From Nocardiopsis_B mangrovi (GTDB lineage Bacteria; Actinomycetota; Actinomycetes; Streptosporangiales; Streptosporangiaceae), in contig NZ_JBHSFQ010000001.1 of assembly GCF_042653925.1 (NCBI RefSeq), positions 381,290-445,289 of the forward strand: DNA of 64,000 nucleotides, in the 5' to 3' direction. Positions within the stretch are counted from its first letter, which is position 1, and each line of letters starts with the position of its first letter. The notes beneath the pieces are model-generated. The model did not search any database and was not told the DNA's origin. It saw only the letters and a list, made by a program, of their open reading frames with translations. Positions 34,118-42,134 of the stretch are shown one piece after another. The position numbers and the translations under genes were made by a program.

Positions 34118-35056
34118 CTACCTCGCGGCGTCTCGGGCCGGTTGCTCGGTCAGCTCCCGGGTGATCGCGACGGCACAACCGACGATCAGTGCGATAAACG
34201 TCACCCGGGCGTCCCAAATCGTTATCGTCGACGCCACCACGGCGAGGCGCCCGGCCTGGGGGAAGGACAGCGCCGTGCGCACCCACGACGGCGCCGGAGC
34301 CCCCGCGCGGCCGCGGTCGGCGGCGGGCCGCGGCGCCTCGTCCGCGGCCCTCTCCTGTTCCCGGCCGGCGCGCACGCTGCGGATCGCGCGCAGCCGCCCC
34401 TCTTCCCATTCGGCGCTGATCCGGCTCTCGGGGACGGTGCGGATCCGGATCGGGTCGACGCGGTCGCCGGCGCCGGGACCGGCCGCGCGCGGCTCCGGGA
34501 CCGGGGTGCCGAACAGCTCGGCGGTCAGCGACGGGTCGCTGGGTGTGCGGTCGCGGCGGCCGGGGTCGACGGCGTCGATCGGTGACCCGGCGGCACGGCC
34601 GCGCGGCGTTGCGGTCCCGGGCGGCGCCGCTCCGGCGGCGGCGCGGGCTGCCACGACCGTGTCGAACAGCGCCAGGGAGATGAGCGCCCCGGCCGCCCAT
34701 GCCCACGCGTCGGGCACCCCGGACAGCGCGCCGCCGATGGCCACCCCCGCGTAGACCGTGTACTCCCGCAGCCGGGCGAAGACCGCCCGCAGCCAGGTGT
34801 CGAGGGAATCGGGGGTGCGGCCGGCGCGCAGCCGTTCGGCGGCGGTATCGGTGAGCAGCATGAGGGCCAGCAGCAGCGATCCGACGAGGGAGCCGCGCAG
34901 CCCGCCCTCGGTGAACCACACGGCGGCCGACACCGCCAGGAAGAGCGCCACCCGGGTGAGGCTCGCCGGGGTGACCCCGCGGCGCCGCGCCCAATCCACC
35001 GCAGGCCGGGCCCATCGCCCGGCATACCGATTGGTGAGTGCGCCGACATCCGCCAC
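34118..35056 (-). CDS. membrane protein, degenerate CDP-alcohol-phosphotransferase-like / DUF5941 partner
   Basis: A 312-residue protein from GTG 35056, chosen because GGGAGGGG lies about 10 nt upstream. The N-terminal half has four hydrophobic segments around VTPASLTRVALFLAVSAAVWF and LLLALMLLTDTAAERLRAGR. This has the layout of a CDP-alcohol phosphotransferase, but the DGxxAR signature is not intact. A disordered, charged linker of about 120 residues follows, then a last hydrophobic pair (RLAVVASTITIWDARVTFIALIVG). It is the first gene of the minus-strand run ending in the CDP-alcohol phosphotransferase. A structural or regulatory partner of the intact enzyme is possible; catalysis is doubtful. 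Confidence 0.6.
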   Translation of the reverse strand: MADVGALTNRYAGRWARPAVDWARRRGVTPASLTRVALFLAVSAAVWFTEGGLRGSLVGSLLLALMLLTDTAAERLRAGRTPDSLDTWLRAVFARLREYTVYAGVAIGGALSGVPDAWAWAAGALISLALFDTVVAARAAAGAAPPGTATPRGRAAGSPIDAVDPGRRDRTPSDPSLTAELFGTPVPEPRAAGPGAGDRVDPIRIRTVPESRISAEWEEGRLRAIRSVRAGREQERAADEAPRPAADRGRAGAPAPSWVRTALSFPQAGRLAVVASTITIWDARVTFIALIVGCAVAITRELTEQPARDAAR

Positions 35057-35084
35057 GGCCGTGCCCCTCCCACGCGCCCTGTGT

Positions 35085-35094
35085 TGAACGTTCA
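35085..35094. promoter_or_regulatory. 10-bp palindrome in a promoter region
   Basis: TGAACGTTCA is a perfect palindrome 29 bp upstream of the GTG 35056 start. It has the half-sites of an SOS box but no N4 spacer, so LexA binding is not expected. It may overlap the promoter of the minus-strand operon. Confidence 0.3.
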
Positions 35095-35234
35095 CCCAGG
35101 ATGGCGCGCACGGCAACCACCGACACACCGGACCGGTGAGAAGCCGGGGCGGTGGGCCGCCGCCTGCCGCCCCTCGGCCCGGTCGCCAATGACCCTATGG
35201 CGTCGGCGGCGCCGCCGGAAGGGGGGCGGACGCG

Positions 35235-35267
35235 CCGCAGCCCGGCCGCGGGGCGGCCGGGCTGCGG
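35235..35267 (-). terminator. hairpin terminator of the ABC exporter operon
   Basis: A perfect 14-bp stem CCGCAGCCCGGCCG / CGGCCGGGCTGCGG with a 5-nt loop lies 33 bp below the stop of the ATPase gene. Very stable; there is no strong U-tract, which is usual for high-GC actinobacteria. Confidence 0.7.
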
Positions 35268-35300
35268 AACGGCGGACTGGGCGGGAGGAAGCGGTACGGG

Positions 35301-36119
35301 TCAGGCGGCCTTGCCGTTGCCGTCCTCGCCGGTGGGCTTCTTGCCCTCGGCGGGCTTCTTCGCCTCCTGCTCGGCCTTGACGTCGGCGTTGTAGGCGTCC
35401 AGCGCGCTCTGGATGTCGGCGTCCAGGACCAGCGCGCCGTCGCGGACGTAGAGGCCGCGGTTGCAGAAGCGCTTGAGGTCGGACTCGCTGTGCGACACCA
35501 GCACCATGGTGCGGTTGTCGGCCAGCATCCGCTTGATGGCGTCGTAGCACTTCTTCTTGAACGCCTTGTCGCCGACCGCGAGCACCTCGTCGACCAGCAT
35601 GATGGGGTGCTGGAGCTGGGAGATCAGCGCGAACCCCAGCCGCACCTTCATGCCGCTGGAGTAGTGCCGCACCGGCATGTCGATGTAGCCCTCGCGGATG
35701 TTGGCGAACTCGACGATCTCGTCGAACTTCTCCTCGATCATCTTCGGGGTCATGCCGTGCAGCGAACCCACCAGCTGGACGTTCTCGCGACCGGTGAGCT
35801 GGTCGTTGAAGCCCGCCCGCAGCTCCAGGAGCGGGGCCACCTTGCCGCGGACCTCGACGCTGCCCTCATCGGGGATGAGGACGCCCGCGATCATCTTCAG
35901 CAGGGTGGACTTGCCGGTGCCGTTCTTGCCGACGATGCCCACGCATTCGCCCTGGCCGATCTCGAAGGAGATGTCGCGCAGCGGCCAGAAGTCGGCCCCG
36001 GTGGGGTTGGGGTCGCGCTTGGTCCCGTGGATGAACATCTCGCGCAGGCTCCGCTTGCGCCGGCGGTTCATCGCGAACTTGATGCCGAGCCCCTTGGCCT
36101 CGATGACCGGCTCCGCCAT
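35301..36119 (-). CDS. tagH: ABC transporter ATP-binding protein, TagH/Wzt-like glycopolymer exporter
   Basis: A 272-residue ABC ATPase. Walker A is GIVGKNGTGKST (about residues 61-72), the signature region VRHYSSGMKVRLGFAL, Walker B PIMLVDEVLAVGD and the H-loop VLVSHS. LAVGDKAFKKKC is typical of the TagH/Wzt/RfbE subfamily that exports teichoic acid, O-antigen or capsule lipids. The N-terminal insert NRRRKRSLREMFIHG also fits. The last 25 residues are a Lys/Glu-rich tail, with no large C-terminal carbohydrate-binding domain. ATG 36119 overlaps the permease stop (TAATG), so the two are translationally coupled. A terminator hairpin follows. Confidence 0.9.
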   Translation of the reverse strand: MAEPVIEAKGLGIKFAMNRRRKRSLREMFIHGTKRDPNPTGADFWPLRDISFEIGQGECVGIVGKNGTGKSTLLKMIAGVLIPDEGSVEVRGKVAPLLELRAGFNDQLTGRENVQLVGSLHGMTPKMIEEKFDEIVEFANIREGYIDMPVRHYSSGMKVRLGFALISQLQHPIMLVDEVLAVGDKAFKKKCYDAIKRMLADNRTMVLVSHSESDLKRFCNRGLYVRDGALVLDADIQSALDAYNADVKAEQEAKKPAEGKKPTGEDGNGKAA

Positions 36120-36946
36120 TACAACTCCTTCAGGACGGACGTTTCCAGTCGGCGGAACGTCGCGTATCCGATGACGAGTGTCAGGACGGCCCCCCCGATC
36201 GACGCCACCAGGGTAAATGCGTTCGGTGCGTCGGCCGGGTACCAGACCGCGTGGTGCATCTTGAAGATCCCCAGCAGCGGGTTCAACTGGTACAGCGTCT
36301 TGAACCAGTCCGGGAACGTCTCCGAGTCGAGTACCAGCGACGACGGGATGATGATCGCCGACGCGTAGAACAGGACCCGGTTCAGGATACGCACCACCCG
36401 CTCGACGTCGCGCACCAGCACGTTGACCGACGCCAGCAGCAGGGTGATACCCAGGGAGAACGCGAACTGCACGATCAGCGCCAGCGGCAGCCACAGCAGC
36501 AGTCCCCCCGCCGAGGTGCGTCCGCCCAGGGCGAACACGAACATCAGCAGCACCGGCCAGGTGAAGAGGTAGTCGACGAACTTGCTCGACACCACCGCCA
36601 CCGGGAAGATCTCCCGCGGCACCTTCATCGTGGTGATGAGCTTGGCGTGCGAGATGAGCGCCTTGGGCGCCTCGTTCAGCGCCACGCTGAACCACAGCCA
36701 CGGGAGCAGGCCGGAGATCAGGAACAGCATGTAGCCGCCCGGCGCGTCGTCACCGCCGGGCACACCCCGGTTGGTGTTGAAGACGAGTCCGAAGACGAAG
36801 AAGTAGACCCCTGCCATGGCGAGCGGTTCCAGCATGGACCACGCGTAGCCGAGGACCGACTTCTGGTATTTGACCTTCAGGTCACGACGGACCAGAAGAC
36901 TGACGACCTTCCGGTTCTGCCAGACGGCCAGCGCCCTTGACGCCAC
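36119..36946 (-). CDS. tagG: ABC-2 type exporter permease, TagG/Wzm-like
   Basis: A 275-residue permease with six hydrophobic segments; the amphipathic N-terminus VVSLLVRRDLKVKYQKSVLGYAW is typical of ABC2 glycopolymer permeases. Further blocks are YFFVFGLVFNTNRG, LISGLLPWLWFSVALNEAP, LNRVLFYASAIIIPSSL and LYQLNPLLGIFKMHHAVWY. GTG 36946 is preferred over GTG 36952 because GGAGG then lies 8 nt upstream; with 36952 it would abut the codon. It forms a two-gene operon with tagH. Together they would flip an undecaprenyl-linked polymer across the membrane for LCP ligation. Confidence 0.88.
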   Translation of the reverse strand: MASRALAVWQNRKVVSLLVRRDLKVKYQKSVLGYAWSMLEPLAMAGVYFFVFGLVFNTNRGVPGGDDAPGGYMLFLISGLLPWLWFSVALNEAPKALISHAKLITTMKVPREIFPVAVVSSKFVDYLFTWPVLLMFVFALGGRTSAGGLLLWLPLALIVQFAFSLGITLLLASVNVLVRDVERVVRILNRVLFYASAIIIPSSLVLDSETFPDWFKTLYQLNPLLGIFKMHHAVWYPADAPNAFTLVASIGGAVLTLVIGYATFRRLETSVLKEL

Positions 36947-37372
36947 CGCCACCTCCTCCGGGGTGAAGTTTCAATCCTCCGCGACCGCGCCGGCGGCGCG
37001 CGCCGCGCGGTCCGGGCCGAGCGCCATCCCCGGCCGGGCACCAGCCCGCGGGCGAGTTCCATGGCGACGCCGCAACCGCCGAAGACGGGCGGTGGACAAC
37101 GGTTCTGGGGATCGGCTGACCAGGAGATCGAACGAGCCGGGACGCTCATTGAGGGGAGACCACTCCTGGGCTCGGCGGCCCGATCCTGCCATATACGCCG
37201 ACCGGGAGACCGTTCAGGCGTTCACATTACCGGTGCGTCGGAGGGCCCGGCCCCATCGGGCCCTATTGTTCCCTCATTGTTGGCCGGGCGTGGTACCGTC
37301 CGGCCGCGCACCCCGGGGACACGTGCCTCGTTCCGCTAGCCTCGGTTGACGACCCGAGGAGAGTTGGTGGAC
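36947..37372. other. 426-bp divergent intergenic region
   Basis: It separates the tagGH operon from the ispD-like/GDPD operon. No gene is seen. On the plus strand TAGCCT (37337-37342) fits a -10 element about 30 bp before the ispD-like start. No matching -35 is clear, and nothing definite was found for the tagG promoter. Confidence 0.45.
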
Positions 37373-38146
37373 ATGTCCCTGGATCCGGCCCCCTCCGGCC
37401 CCGCTCCGGGCCGGCCCGCCCGCCCCCGCGTGACAGCGGCCGTCCTGGCCGGCGGGGTGGGGGTGCGCATGGGCGGGTCCCGGCCCAAGCAGCTGCTGGC
37501 GCTGGACGGCCGGCCGGTCATCGAGCACTCGATCGCCGCCTTCTGCGCCGCCCCCGAGGTCGACGACGTGATCGTGCTGATGGTCGCCGACCACGTGGGC
37601 GAGGTGGCGGAGATCGTCGCGGCGGGCGGCCACCACAAGGTGTCCGCGGTGCTGGCGGGCGGTGCCACGCGCACCGCGACCTCGGTGGCCGCGCTCGACG
37701 CCCTCGCCGGCCGCGACGACGGCGACCTCGTGCTCCTGCACGACGCCGTGCGCCCGCTGGTGGACCGCCGCACCGTCGCCGACTGCGTCGCCGCGCTGGG
37801 CGAGGCCGGCGCCGTGGGCGTGGCCGTCCCCTCCGCCGACACCGTGGTGGAGGTCACCCGGGGCAGCGGCGGCGCCGAGGTGATCCGGCACGTCCCGCCC
37901 CGGGACTCGCTGCGCCGCATGCAGACCCCGCAGGGGTTCCGGCTCGGCGTCATCCGCCGCGCCTATGCCCGCGCGCTGGCCGACCCCGGCCTGGTCGCCA
38001 CCGACGACTGCGGCGTCGTGCTGCGCTACCTGCCCGAGGAAGAGGTCCGCGTCATCCCCGGCACCGAGTCCAACATCAAGGTCACCCACCCCGGCGACAT
38101 CGAGATCGCCGAGTCGCTGCTGCGCCGGCGGGCCGGCGCCCGGTGA
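37373..38146 (+). CDS. IspD/TarI-like cytidylyltransferase
   Basis: A 257-residue protein. The CTP-binding loop is VLAGGVGVRMGGSRPKQLLAL, followed by HDAVRPLVDRRTV, VPSADTVVEVTRG, MQTPQGFRLGVIRRAY and ESNIKVTHPGDIEIAE. All are conserved between IspD (methylerythritol phosphate cytidylyltransferase) and TarI (ribitol-5-phosphate cytidylyltransferase). GAGGAGAG lies 9 nt before ATG 37373. The setting in an envelope polymer locus, next to the exporter and a GDPD gene, favours a CDP-polyol role. The AGGVGxRMG loop, with V rather than the usual A/S-G-x-G, also hints at a paralogue. An essential IspD function cannot be excluded without knowing whether another copy exists. Confidence 0.75.
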   Translation: MSLDPAPSGPAPGRPARPRVTAAVLAGGVGVRMGGSRPKQLLALDGRPVIEHSIAAFCAAPEVDDVIVLMVADHVGEVAEIVAAGGHHKVSAVLAGGATRTATSVAALDALAGRDDGDLVLLHDAVRPLVDRRTVADCVAALGEAGAVGVAVPSADTVVEVTRGSGGAEVIRHVPPRDSLRRMQTPQGFRLGVIRRAYARALADPGLVATDDCGVVLRYLPEEEVRVIPGTESNIKVTHPGDIEIAESLLRRRAGAR

Positions 38147-38910
38147 GCCGGCGCACGGGGGTCTTCACCGCGCCCGAGGTCATCGGGCACCGCGGCGCCG
38201 GGCGCGGCGTCGTCGGCGGGCACCGCGAGAACACCGCCGCCTCCTACGCCGCGGCCGTCCGCGACGGCGCGTCGTGGATCGAGGTCGACGTCCGGCGCAG
38301 CGCCGACGACGTCCTGGTCGTCAACCACGACGCCGCCCTGCCCGACGGCCGGGCGATCGTGGACCTGACCGCGCGCGAGTGCGCCGCCCAGGGCCTGCTC
38401 ACCCTGGAGGAGGCGCTCGACGGCCTGCCCGCCCGCATCGGCCTGGACGTCGACGTCAAGACCGTGATGGAGGACGCCACCGATCCGCCGGCGCGGCGCA
38501 CGGCGGCGCTGCTGCTGCCGGTGCTGCGCCGCGAGGCCGCGCGCCGCCGGGTCTTCGTGTGCTCCTTCGACCCCGCGGTGGTGCTGGCGGTGGGCCGCGA
38601 CGCCCCCGGCGTGCCGACCGCCTGGATGCCGTTCGTCCGCAACCCGCTGGACCAGGCGGTCGCGGGGGCGGCCGGGATGGGCTGCGCGATCGTCGCGATC
38701 GACGCCCGCTCCTTCGGGCTCACCGGCGACGCGCCGCGCCCGGGGCGCCGCTCGGTGGACTACACGGTCGGCACCGCCCACCGCGCCGGCCTGGAAGTGG
38801 TCTGCTGGTGCCCCGACCCGGTCGATGCCGCCCGGTTCGCCGACTCCGGGGTCGACGCCGTCGTGGTCGACGACGTCCCCGGCACCGTGGCCGCCCTCAA
38901 GCGGGGCTGA
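38143..38910 (+). CDS. glycerophosphodiester phosphodiesterase (GDPD family)
   Basis: A 255-residue protein. The catalytic pattern is present: GHRGAGRG with HRG, HRENTAASYAAAVRDGASWIEVDVRRSADDVLVVNHDAAL, then LGLDVDVKT and the C-terminal WCPDPVDAARFADSGVDAVVVDDV. Family members hydrolyse glycerophosphodiesters to an alcohol and glycerol phosphate with a divalent metal. There is no signal peptide, so it should be cytoplasmic. The GTG start overlaps the stop of the cytidylyltransferase gene (GTGA), so the two are coupled. In this locus it may recycle or trim glycerol- or polyol-phosphate units. Confidence 0.85.
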   Translation: MSRRTGVFTAPEVIGHRGAGRGVVGGHRENTAASYAAAVRDGASWIEVDVRRSADDVLVVNHDAALPDGRAIVDLTARECAAQGLLTLEEALDGLPARIGLDVDVKTVMEDATDPPARRTAALLLPVLRREAARRRVFVCSFDPAVVLAVGRDAPGVPTAWMPFVRNPLDQAVAGAAGMGCAIVAIDARSFGLTGDAPRPGRRSVDYTVGTAHRAGLEVVCWCPDPVDAARFADSGVDAVVVDDVPGTVAALKRG

Positions 38911-38914
38911 TCCG

Positions 38915-39943
38915 TCAGCGGGCGCCGGCGTCGCTGGCGCGGGCGGTCCGCGAATCGGCGCCCAGGCCGGGCGGGCTGGTCAGGAACCCGGTGCCCCACG
39001 CCATGTGCATGGTGGCCAGGGCCACCGGGACGCACAGCCCGCCCTTCAGGGTGAGGCCGCGGCCCAGCGGCACCGACGCCGCCAGGATCGCCGCGATGTA
39101 GGCGGCGGGCACCAGCAGCGCCGGCCAGAACACGGCGCCCGCCAGCAGTCCGGCGGCGATGGCGAGCACCGCCGCGGGCGGCGCCAGGTAGCGCAGGTTG
39201 ATGGTGCCCTTGTGCTGCCGGGCGACCACGCGCCGCCAGCGGCCGTAGTGGAAGTACTGGCGGGCCAGCGTCGCCACGCTGGGCCGGGGGCGGTAGGAGA
39301 CCCGCATGCGCGGCTGGAACCACACCACCCCTCCGGTGGCGCGGATCCGGTGGTTCATCTCCCAGTCCTGTGCGCGCAGGAACGCCTCGTCGTAGCCCTC
39401 GACCCGGTCGAGCGCGGAACGCCGGAACACGCCGAGGTACACGGTGTCGGCCGGACCGCCCGCACCCCCGGTGTGGAAGCGGGCGTTGCCCACCCCGACC
39501 TTGGAGGTCATGGCGGCGGCCACGGCCTTCTCCCAGTCGGTCTCGCCCTCGGCGGCCATGATGCCGCCGACGTTGTCGGCCCCGGTCTGCTCCAGGGTCT
39601 CCACGGCCACCCGCAGGTAGTCCGACGGCATCATGGCGTGGCCGTCGATGCGGGCCACGATGCCGTGCGAGGATGCGCCGATGGCCGCGTTGAGGGCGGC
39701 GGGGGTGCGGCCGGTGGGGTTGTCCACGACCTTGACGCGCGGGTCCGCGGCGGCGAGCCCGTCGGCGACCTCGCGGGTGCGGTCCTTGGACGGTCCCACC
39801 GCGAGGACCACCTCCAGCTCACCCGGGTACTCCTGGGCGAGCACGTGCCGCACCGCTGCGGCGAGGTGGCGCTCCTCGTTCAAGATGGGCATCACGACCG
39901 AAACGGGCGGCCAGGTGGTCACGGGCGGTCCAAGGGGTGACAA
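38915..39943 (-). CDS. GT2 glycosyltransferase, ExoA/succinoglycan-type, membrane associated
   Basis: A 342-residue protein from TTG 39943; GTG 39922 is an equally plausible start and neither has a good Shine-Dalgarno. The GT-A domain has VSVVMPILNEERHLAAAVRHVL, VVLAVGPSKDRTREVADGLAA, GRTPAALNAAIGASSHGIVARIDGHAM and AQDWEMNHRIRATGG. The region after residue 220 (YFHYGRWRRVVARQHKG) leads into hydrophobic segments (VLAIAAGLLAGAVFWPALLVPAAYIAAILAASVPL). This matches processive-like or lipid-acceptor GT2 enzymes of exopolysaccharide synthesis. It converges on the GDPD gene with only 4 bp between stops. Confidence 0.8.
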   Translation of the reverse strand: MSPLGPPVTTWPPVSVVMPILNEERHLAAAVRHVLAQEYPGELEVVLAVGPSKDRTREVADGLAAADPRVKVVDNPTGRTPAALNAAIGASSHGIVARIDGHAMMPSDYLRVAVETLEQTGADNVGGIMAAEGETDWEKAVAAAMTSKVGVGNARFHTGGAGGPADTVYLGVFRRSALDRVEGYDEAFLRAQDWEMNHRIRATGGVVWFQPRMRVSYRPRPSVATLARQYFHYGRWRRVVARQHKGTINLRYLAPPAAVLAIAAGLLAGAVFWPALLVPAAYIAAILAASVPLGRGLTLKGGLCVPVALATMHMAWGTGFLTSPPGLGADSRTARASDAGAR

Positions 39944-40196
39944 GGGGCTGGCTGGGGTGCAGGGGCAACGCTACTGCACCCTCCGGCCGGGTCCGGACGG
40001 ACGCGCGCCGCGGGCGGGACGGCCACCGCCCGGGGGCCGCTCTCGCGGCCGTGGCGAACCATCCGGCGCCGCCGTACGTCCAACCGGGTGCAACACGCCG
40101 AGGAGCGACATCGGGAGACCCATCGGTGGATCGGGTGACAACCTAGGAGTCTAGGGACCGGGACACCGGGGCGATCATGAGCAGGGGAGGCACCCA

Positions 40197-41792
40197 GTGA
40201 GCGATCGCACGGGAGGGGACGGGCGGGGGCCGGACCGGCCCGACGGCGACCCGGAGTTCCGCCGCATGCGCTCCGCCCCCACCCCGCCCGCCCCGCCGGC
40301 TCCGCGCACCCCGTCCGGCCCCCGCACCGGCTCCGCGCACCGCGGCGGTGTCGCCGCCCTGCCCGGCCGGCGCGTCCGCCGCAAGCGGGCGGCCGTGCTG
40401 CTCTCCGGTGCCCTGTCGGTCATCGTGCTCCTGGCCTCGGGGACCGCGTGGGCGCTCACCGGCTGGGCTTCGGGCCAGATGAACCGGTTCGACGTGTTCG
40501 GCGGGCTGTTCGACGGCGACCGCCCCGCCCCCGGGGCCCGCGGGGCCCTCAACATCCTGGTGATCGGCTCCGACGGGCGCGACGGCATGGACCGGGGCGC
40601 CCAGAACGAGCTCGGTGTCGGCCACACACCGGGCCAGCGCTCCGACACCATGATGCTCGTCCACCTCAACGACGCCCGCGACCGGATCACCGTGGTCGGC
40701 ATCCCCCGCGACTCCTGGGTCGACATCCCGGGCCACGGCAAGGACAAGATCAACGCCGCCTATGCCTACGGGGGTCCGCAGCTCGCGGTGCAGACCGTGG
40801 AATCGGCCACCAACGTGCGCGTCGACCACTACGTCGAGGTGAACTTCACCGGCTTCGTCGACGTCGTCGACGCGGTGGGCGGGATCGAGGTGTGCCTGCC
40901 CCAAGCGATCGAGGACCCCAAGGCGGACCTGTCCATGGCGGCGGGGACGCACCGGGTCGACGGCCGCGAGGCGCTGGCGTTCGCGCGCACCCGCCAGACC
41001 ACGAAGGGCGACCTGGACCGCATCGACCGCCAGCAGCAGGTCATAGCGGCGCTGCTGGACCAGGCGCTCAGCTCCGACACCCTCGGCGACCCGCAGAAGT
41101 TCGCGGCGTTCCTCGACTCCGCCCTGAGCTCCATCACGGTCGACGAGGGGCTGGACACCGCCACCATCAACCGCCTCGGCGGGCAGCTGCGGTCCATCGG
41201 GCTCGACGACGTCTCGTTCACCCAGGTCCCGATCGCGCAGATGGACTTCTGGACGCCGCGGGGCGACGTCGCCGTCGTCTGGGACGAGGCCGCCGCGGGG
41301 GCGATGTTCGCCGACATCACGGCGGACCGGCCGCTCGGCGCCGATGAGGAGCCGGGCGGAGAGGGCGGCCCCGGCGACGCCCCCTCCGGCGGGGACCCGG
41401 CCGCGGAGGTCGCCCCGCAGGACATCCGGCTCCAGGTGTTCAACGGCATGGGCACCCCGGGGATCGGCGCGCAGGCCCGCAGCGACCTCACCACCGCAGG
41501 GTTCCAGGTGCCGGCCCAGGCCCAGGACTGGTCGAGCCGCAGTGTCCCGGAGACCGTGGTCCGCTACGGGCCCGGCGACGCCGCCGCGGCGCAGGCGGTC
41601 GCCGACGCCGTCCCCGGCGCCACCACGGAGGAGGACCCCACGCTGAGCAGCGAGCTCCAGGTGGTCCTCGGGTTCAACTACACCGGCGTCGAATCCGGAT
41701 CGGCCCCCGCCGCGGATCCGTCCGCCTCACCGGACGGCGGCGTCGGCGAGCCCGAGACCTCCACGGCCAGGGATCAGGTATGCCCCGCCTGA
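40197..41792 (+). CDS. LCP (LytR-CpsA-Psr) family glycopolymer ligase, second copy
   Basis: A 531-residue protein. A long Pro/Arg-rich cytoplasmic tail (about 60 residues) is followed by one membrane segment (AAVLLSGALSVIVLLASGTAW). The LCP domain has LNILVIGSDGRDGMD, VVGIPRDSWVDIPGHGKDKINAAYAYGG, VDHYVEVNFTGFVDVVDAVGGIEV, LAFARTRQTTKGDLDRIDRQQQVI, all canonical. The C-terminus holds a LytR_C domain (IRLQVFNGMGTPGIGAQARSDL) after a Gly/Asp/Glu linker. GGGGAGG precedes the GTG. It is the second LCP ligase in this locus, so two polymers or two acceptors are plausible. Its 3' end runs straight into a tandem repeat array whose unit seems to include a copy of its stop-codon region. Confidence 0.9.
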   Translation: MSDRTGGDGRGPDRPDGDPEFRRMRSAPTPPAPPAPRTPSGPRTGSAHRGGVAALPGRRVRRKRAAVLLSGALSVIVLLASGTAWALTGWASGQMNRFDVFGGLFDGDRPAPGARGALNILVIGSDGRDGMDRGAQNELGVGHTPGQRSDTMMLVHLNDARDRITVVGIPRDSWVDIPGHGKDKINAAYAYGGPQLAVQTVESATNVRVDHYVEVNFTGFVDVVDAVGGIEVCLPQAIEDPKADLSMAAGTHRVDGREALAFARTRQTTKGDLDRIDRQQQVIAALLDQALSSDTLGDPQKFAAFLDSALSSITVDEGLDTATINRLGGQLRSIGLDDVSFTQVPIAQMDFWTPRGDVAVVWDEAAAGAMFADITADRPLGADEEPGGEGGPGDAPSGGDPAAEVAPQDIRLQVFNGMGTPGIGAQARSDLTTAGFQVPAQAQDWSSRSVPETVVRYGPGDAAAAQAVADAVPGATTEEDPTLSSELQVVLGFNYTGVESGSAPAADPSASPDGGVGEPETSTARDQVCPA

Positions 41793-41846
41793 CGGGTGCA
41801 CCCGCGGGTAGCGCGACACCGACGGCGACGGACGACAGGAGGCACC

Positions 41847-41885
41847 ATGCTGCGGCACGGCGTGAACGGGCCCACCCACGGGTAG
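41847..41885 (+). CDS. 12-codon mini-ORF, repeat copy 1 (MLRHGVNGPTHG)
   Basis: ATG 41847 is preceded by AGGAGG with a 4-nt spacer, the same context as the downstream gene. It encodes MLRHGVNGPTHG and stops at TAG 41883-41885. Translation initiation is plausible, but function, if any, is unknown. Confidence 0.4.
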   Translation: MLRHGVNGPTHG

Positions 41886-41920
41886 CGCAACACCAACAGC
41901 GACGGACAACAGGAGGCACC

Positions 41921-41959
41921 ATGCTGCGGCACGGCGTGAACGGGCCCACCCACGGGTAG
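41921..41959 (+). CDS. 12-codon mini-ORF, repeat copy 2 (MLRHGVNGPTHG)
   Basis: Identical peptide to copy 1, in the next 74-bp unit. AGGAGG and 4-nt spacing are retained; the stop is TAG 41957-41959. Confidence 0.4.
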   Translation: MLRHGVNGPTHG

Positions 41960-41994
41960 CGCAACACCAACAGCGACGGACAACAGGAGGCACC

Positions 41995-42033
41995 ATGCTG
42001 CGGCACGGCGTGAACGGGCCCACCCACGGGTAG
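41995..42033 (+). CDS. 12-codon mini-ORF, repeat copy 3 (MLRHGVNGPTHG)
   Basis: Identical peptide again, ending 2 bp before the N gap at 42036. More copies may be hidden in the gap. Confidence 0.4.
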   Translation: MLRHGVNGPTHG

Positions 42034-42035
42034 CG

Positions 42036-42134
42036 NNNNNNNNNNNNNNNNNNNNNNNNNNNNNNNNNNNNNNNNNNNNNNNNNNNNNNNNNNNNNNNNN
42101 NNNNNNNNNNNNNNNNNNNNNNNNNNNNNNNNNN
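42036..42134. other. assembly gap (99 N) inside the 74-bp repeat
   Basis: The left flank ends ...GGGTAGCG and the right flank begins GCAACACC, consecutive in the repeat unit. The gap therefore marks collapsed repeat copies of unknown number. Confidence 0.95.

Noticed and set aside
35085..35094. TGAACGTTCA as a second SOS box
   Set aside because: LexA boxes of this group need a 4-bp spacer between GAAC and GTTC; here there is none.
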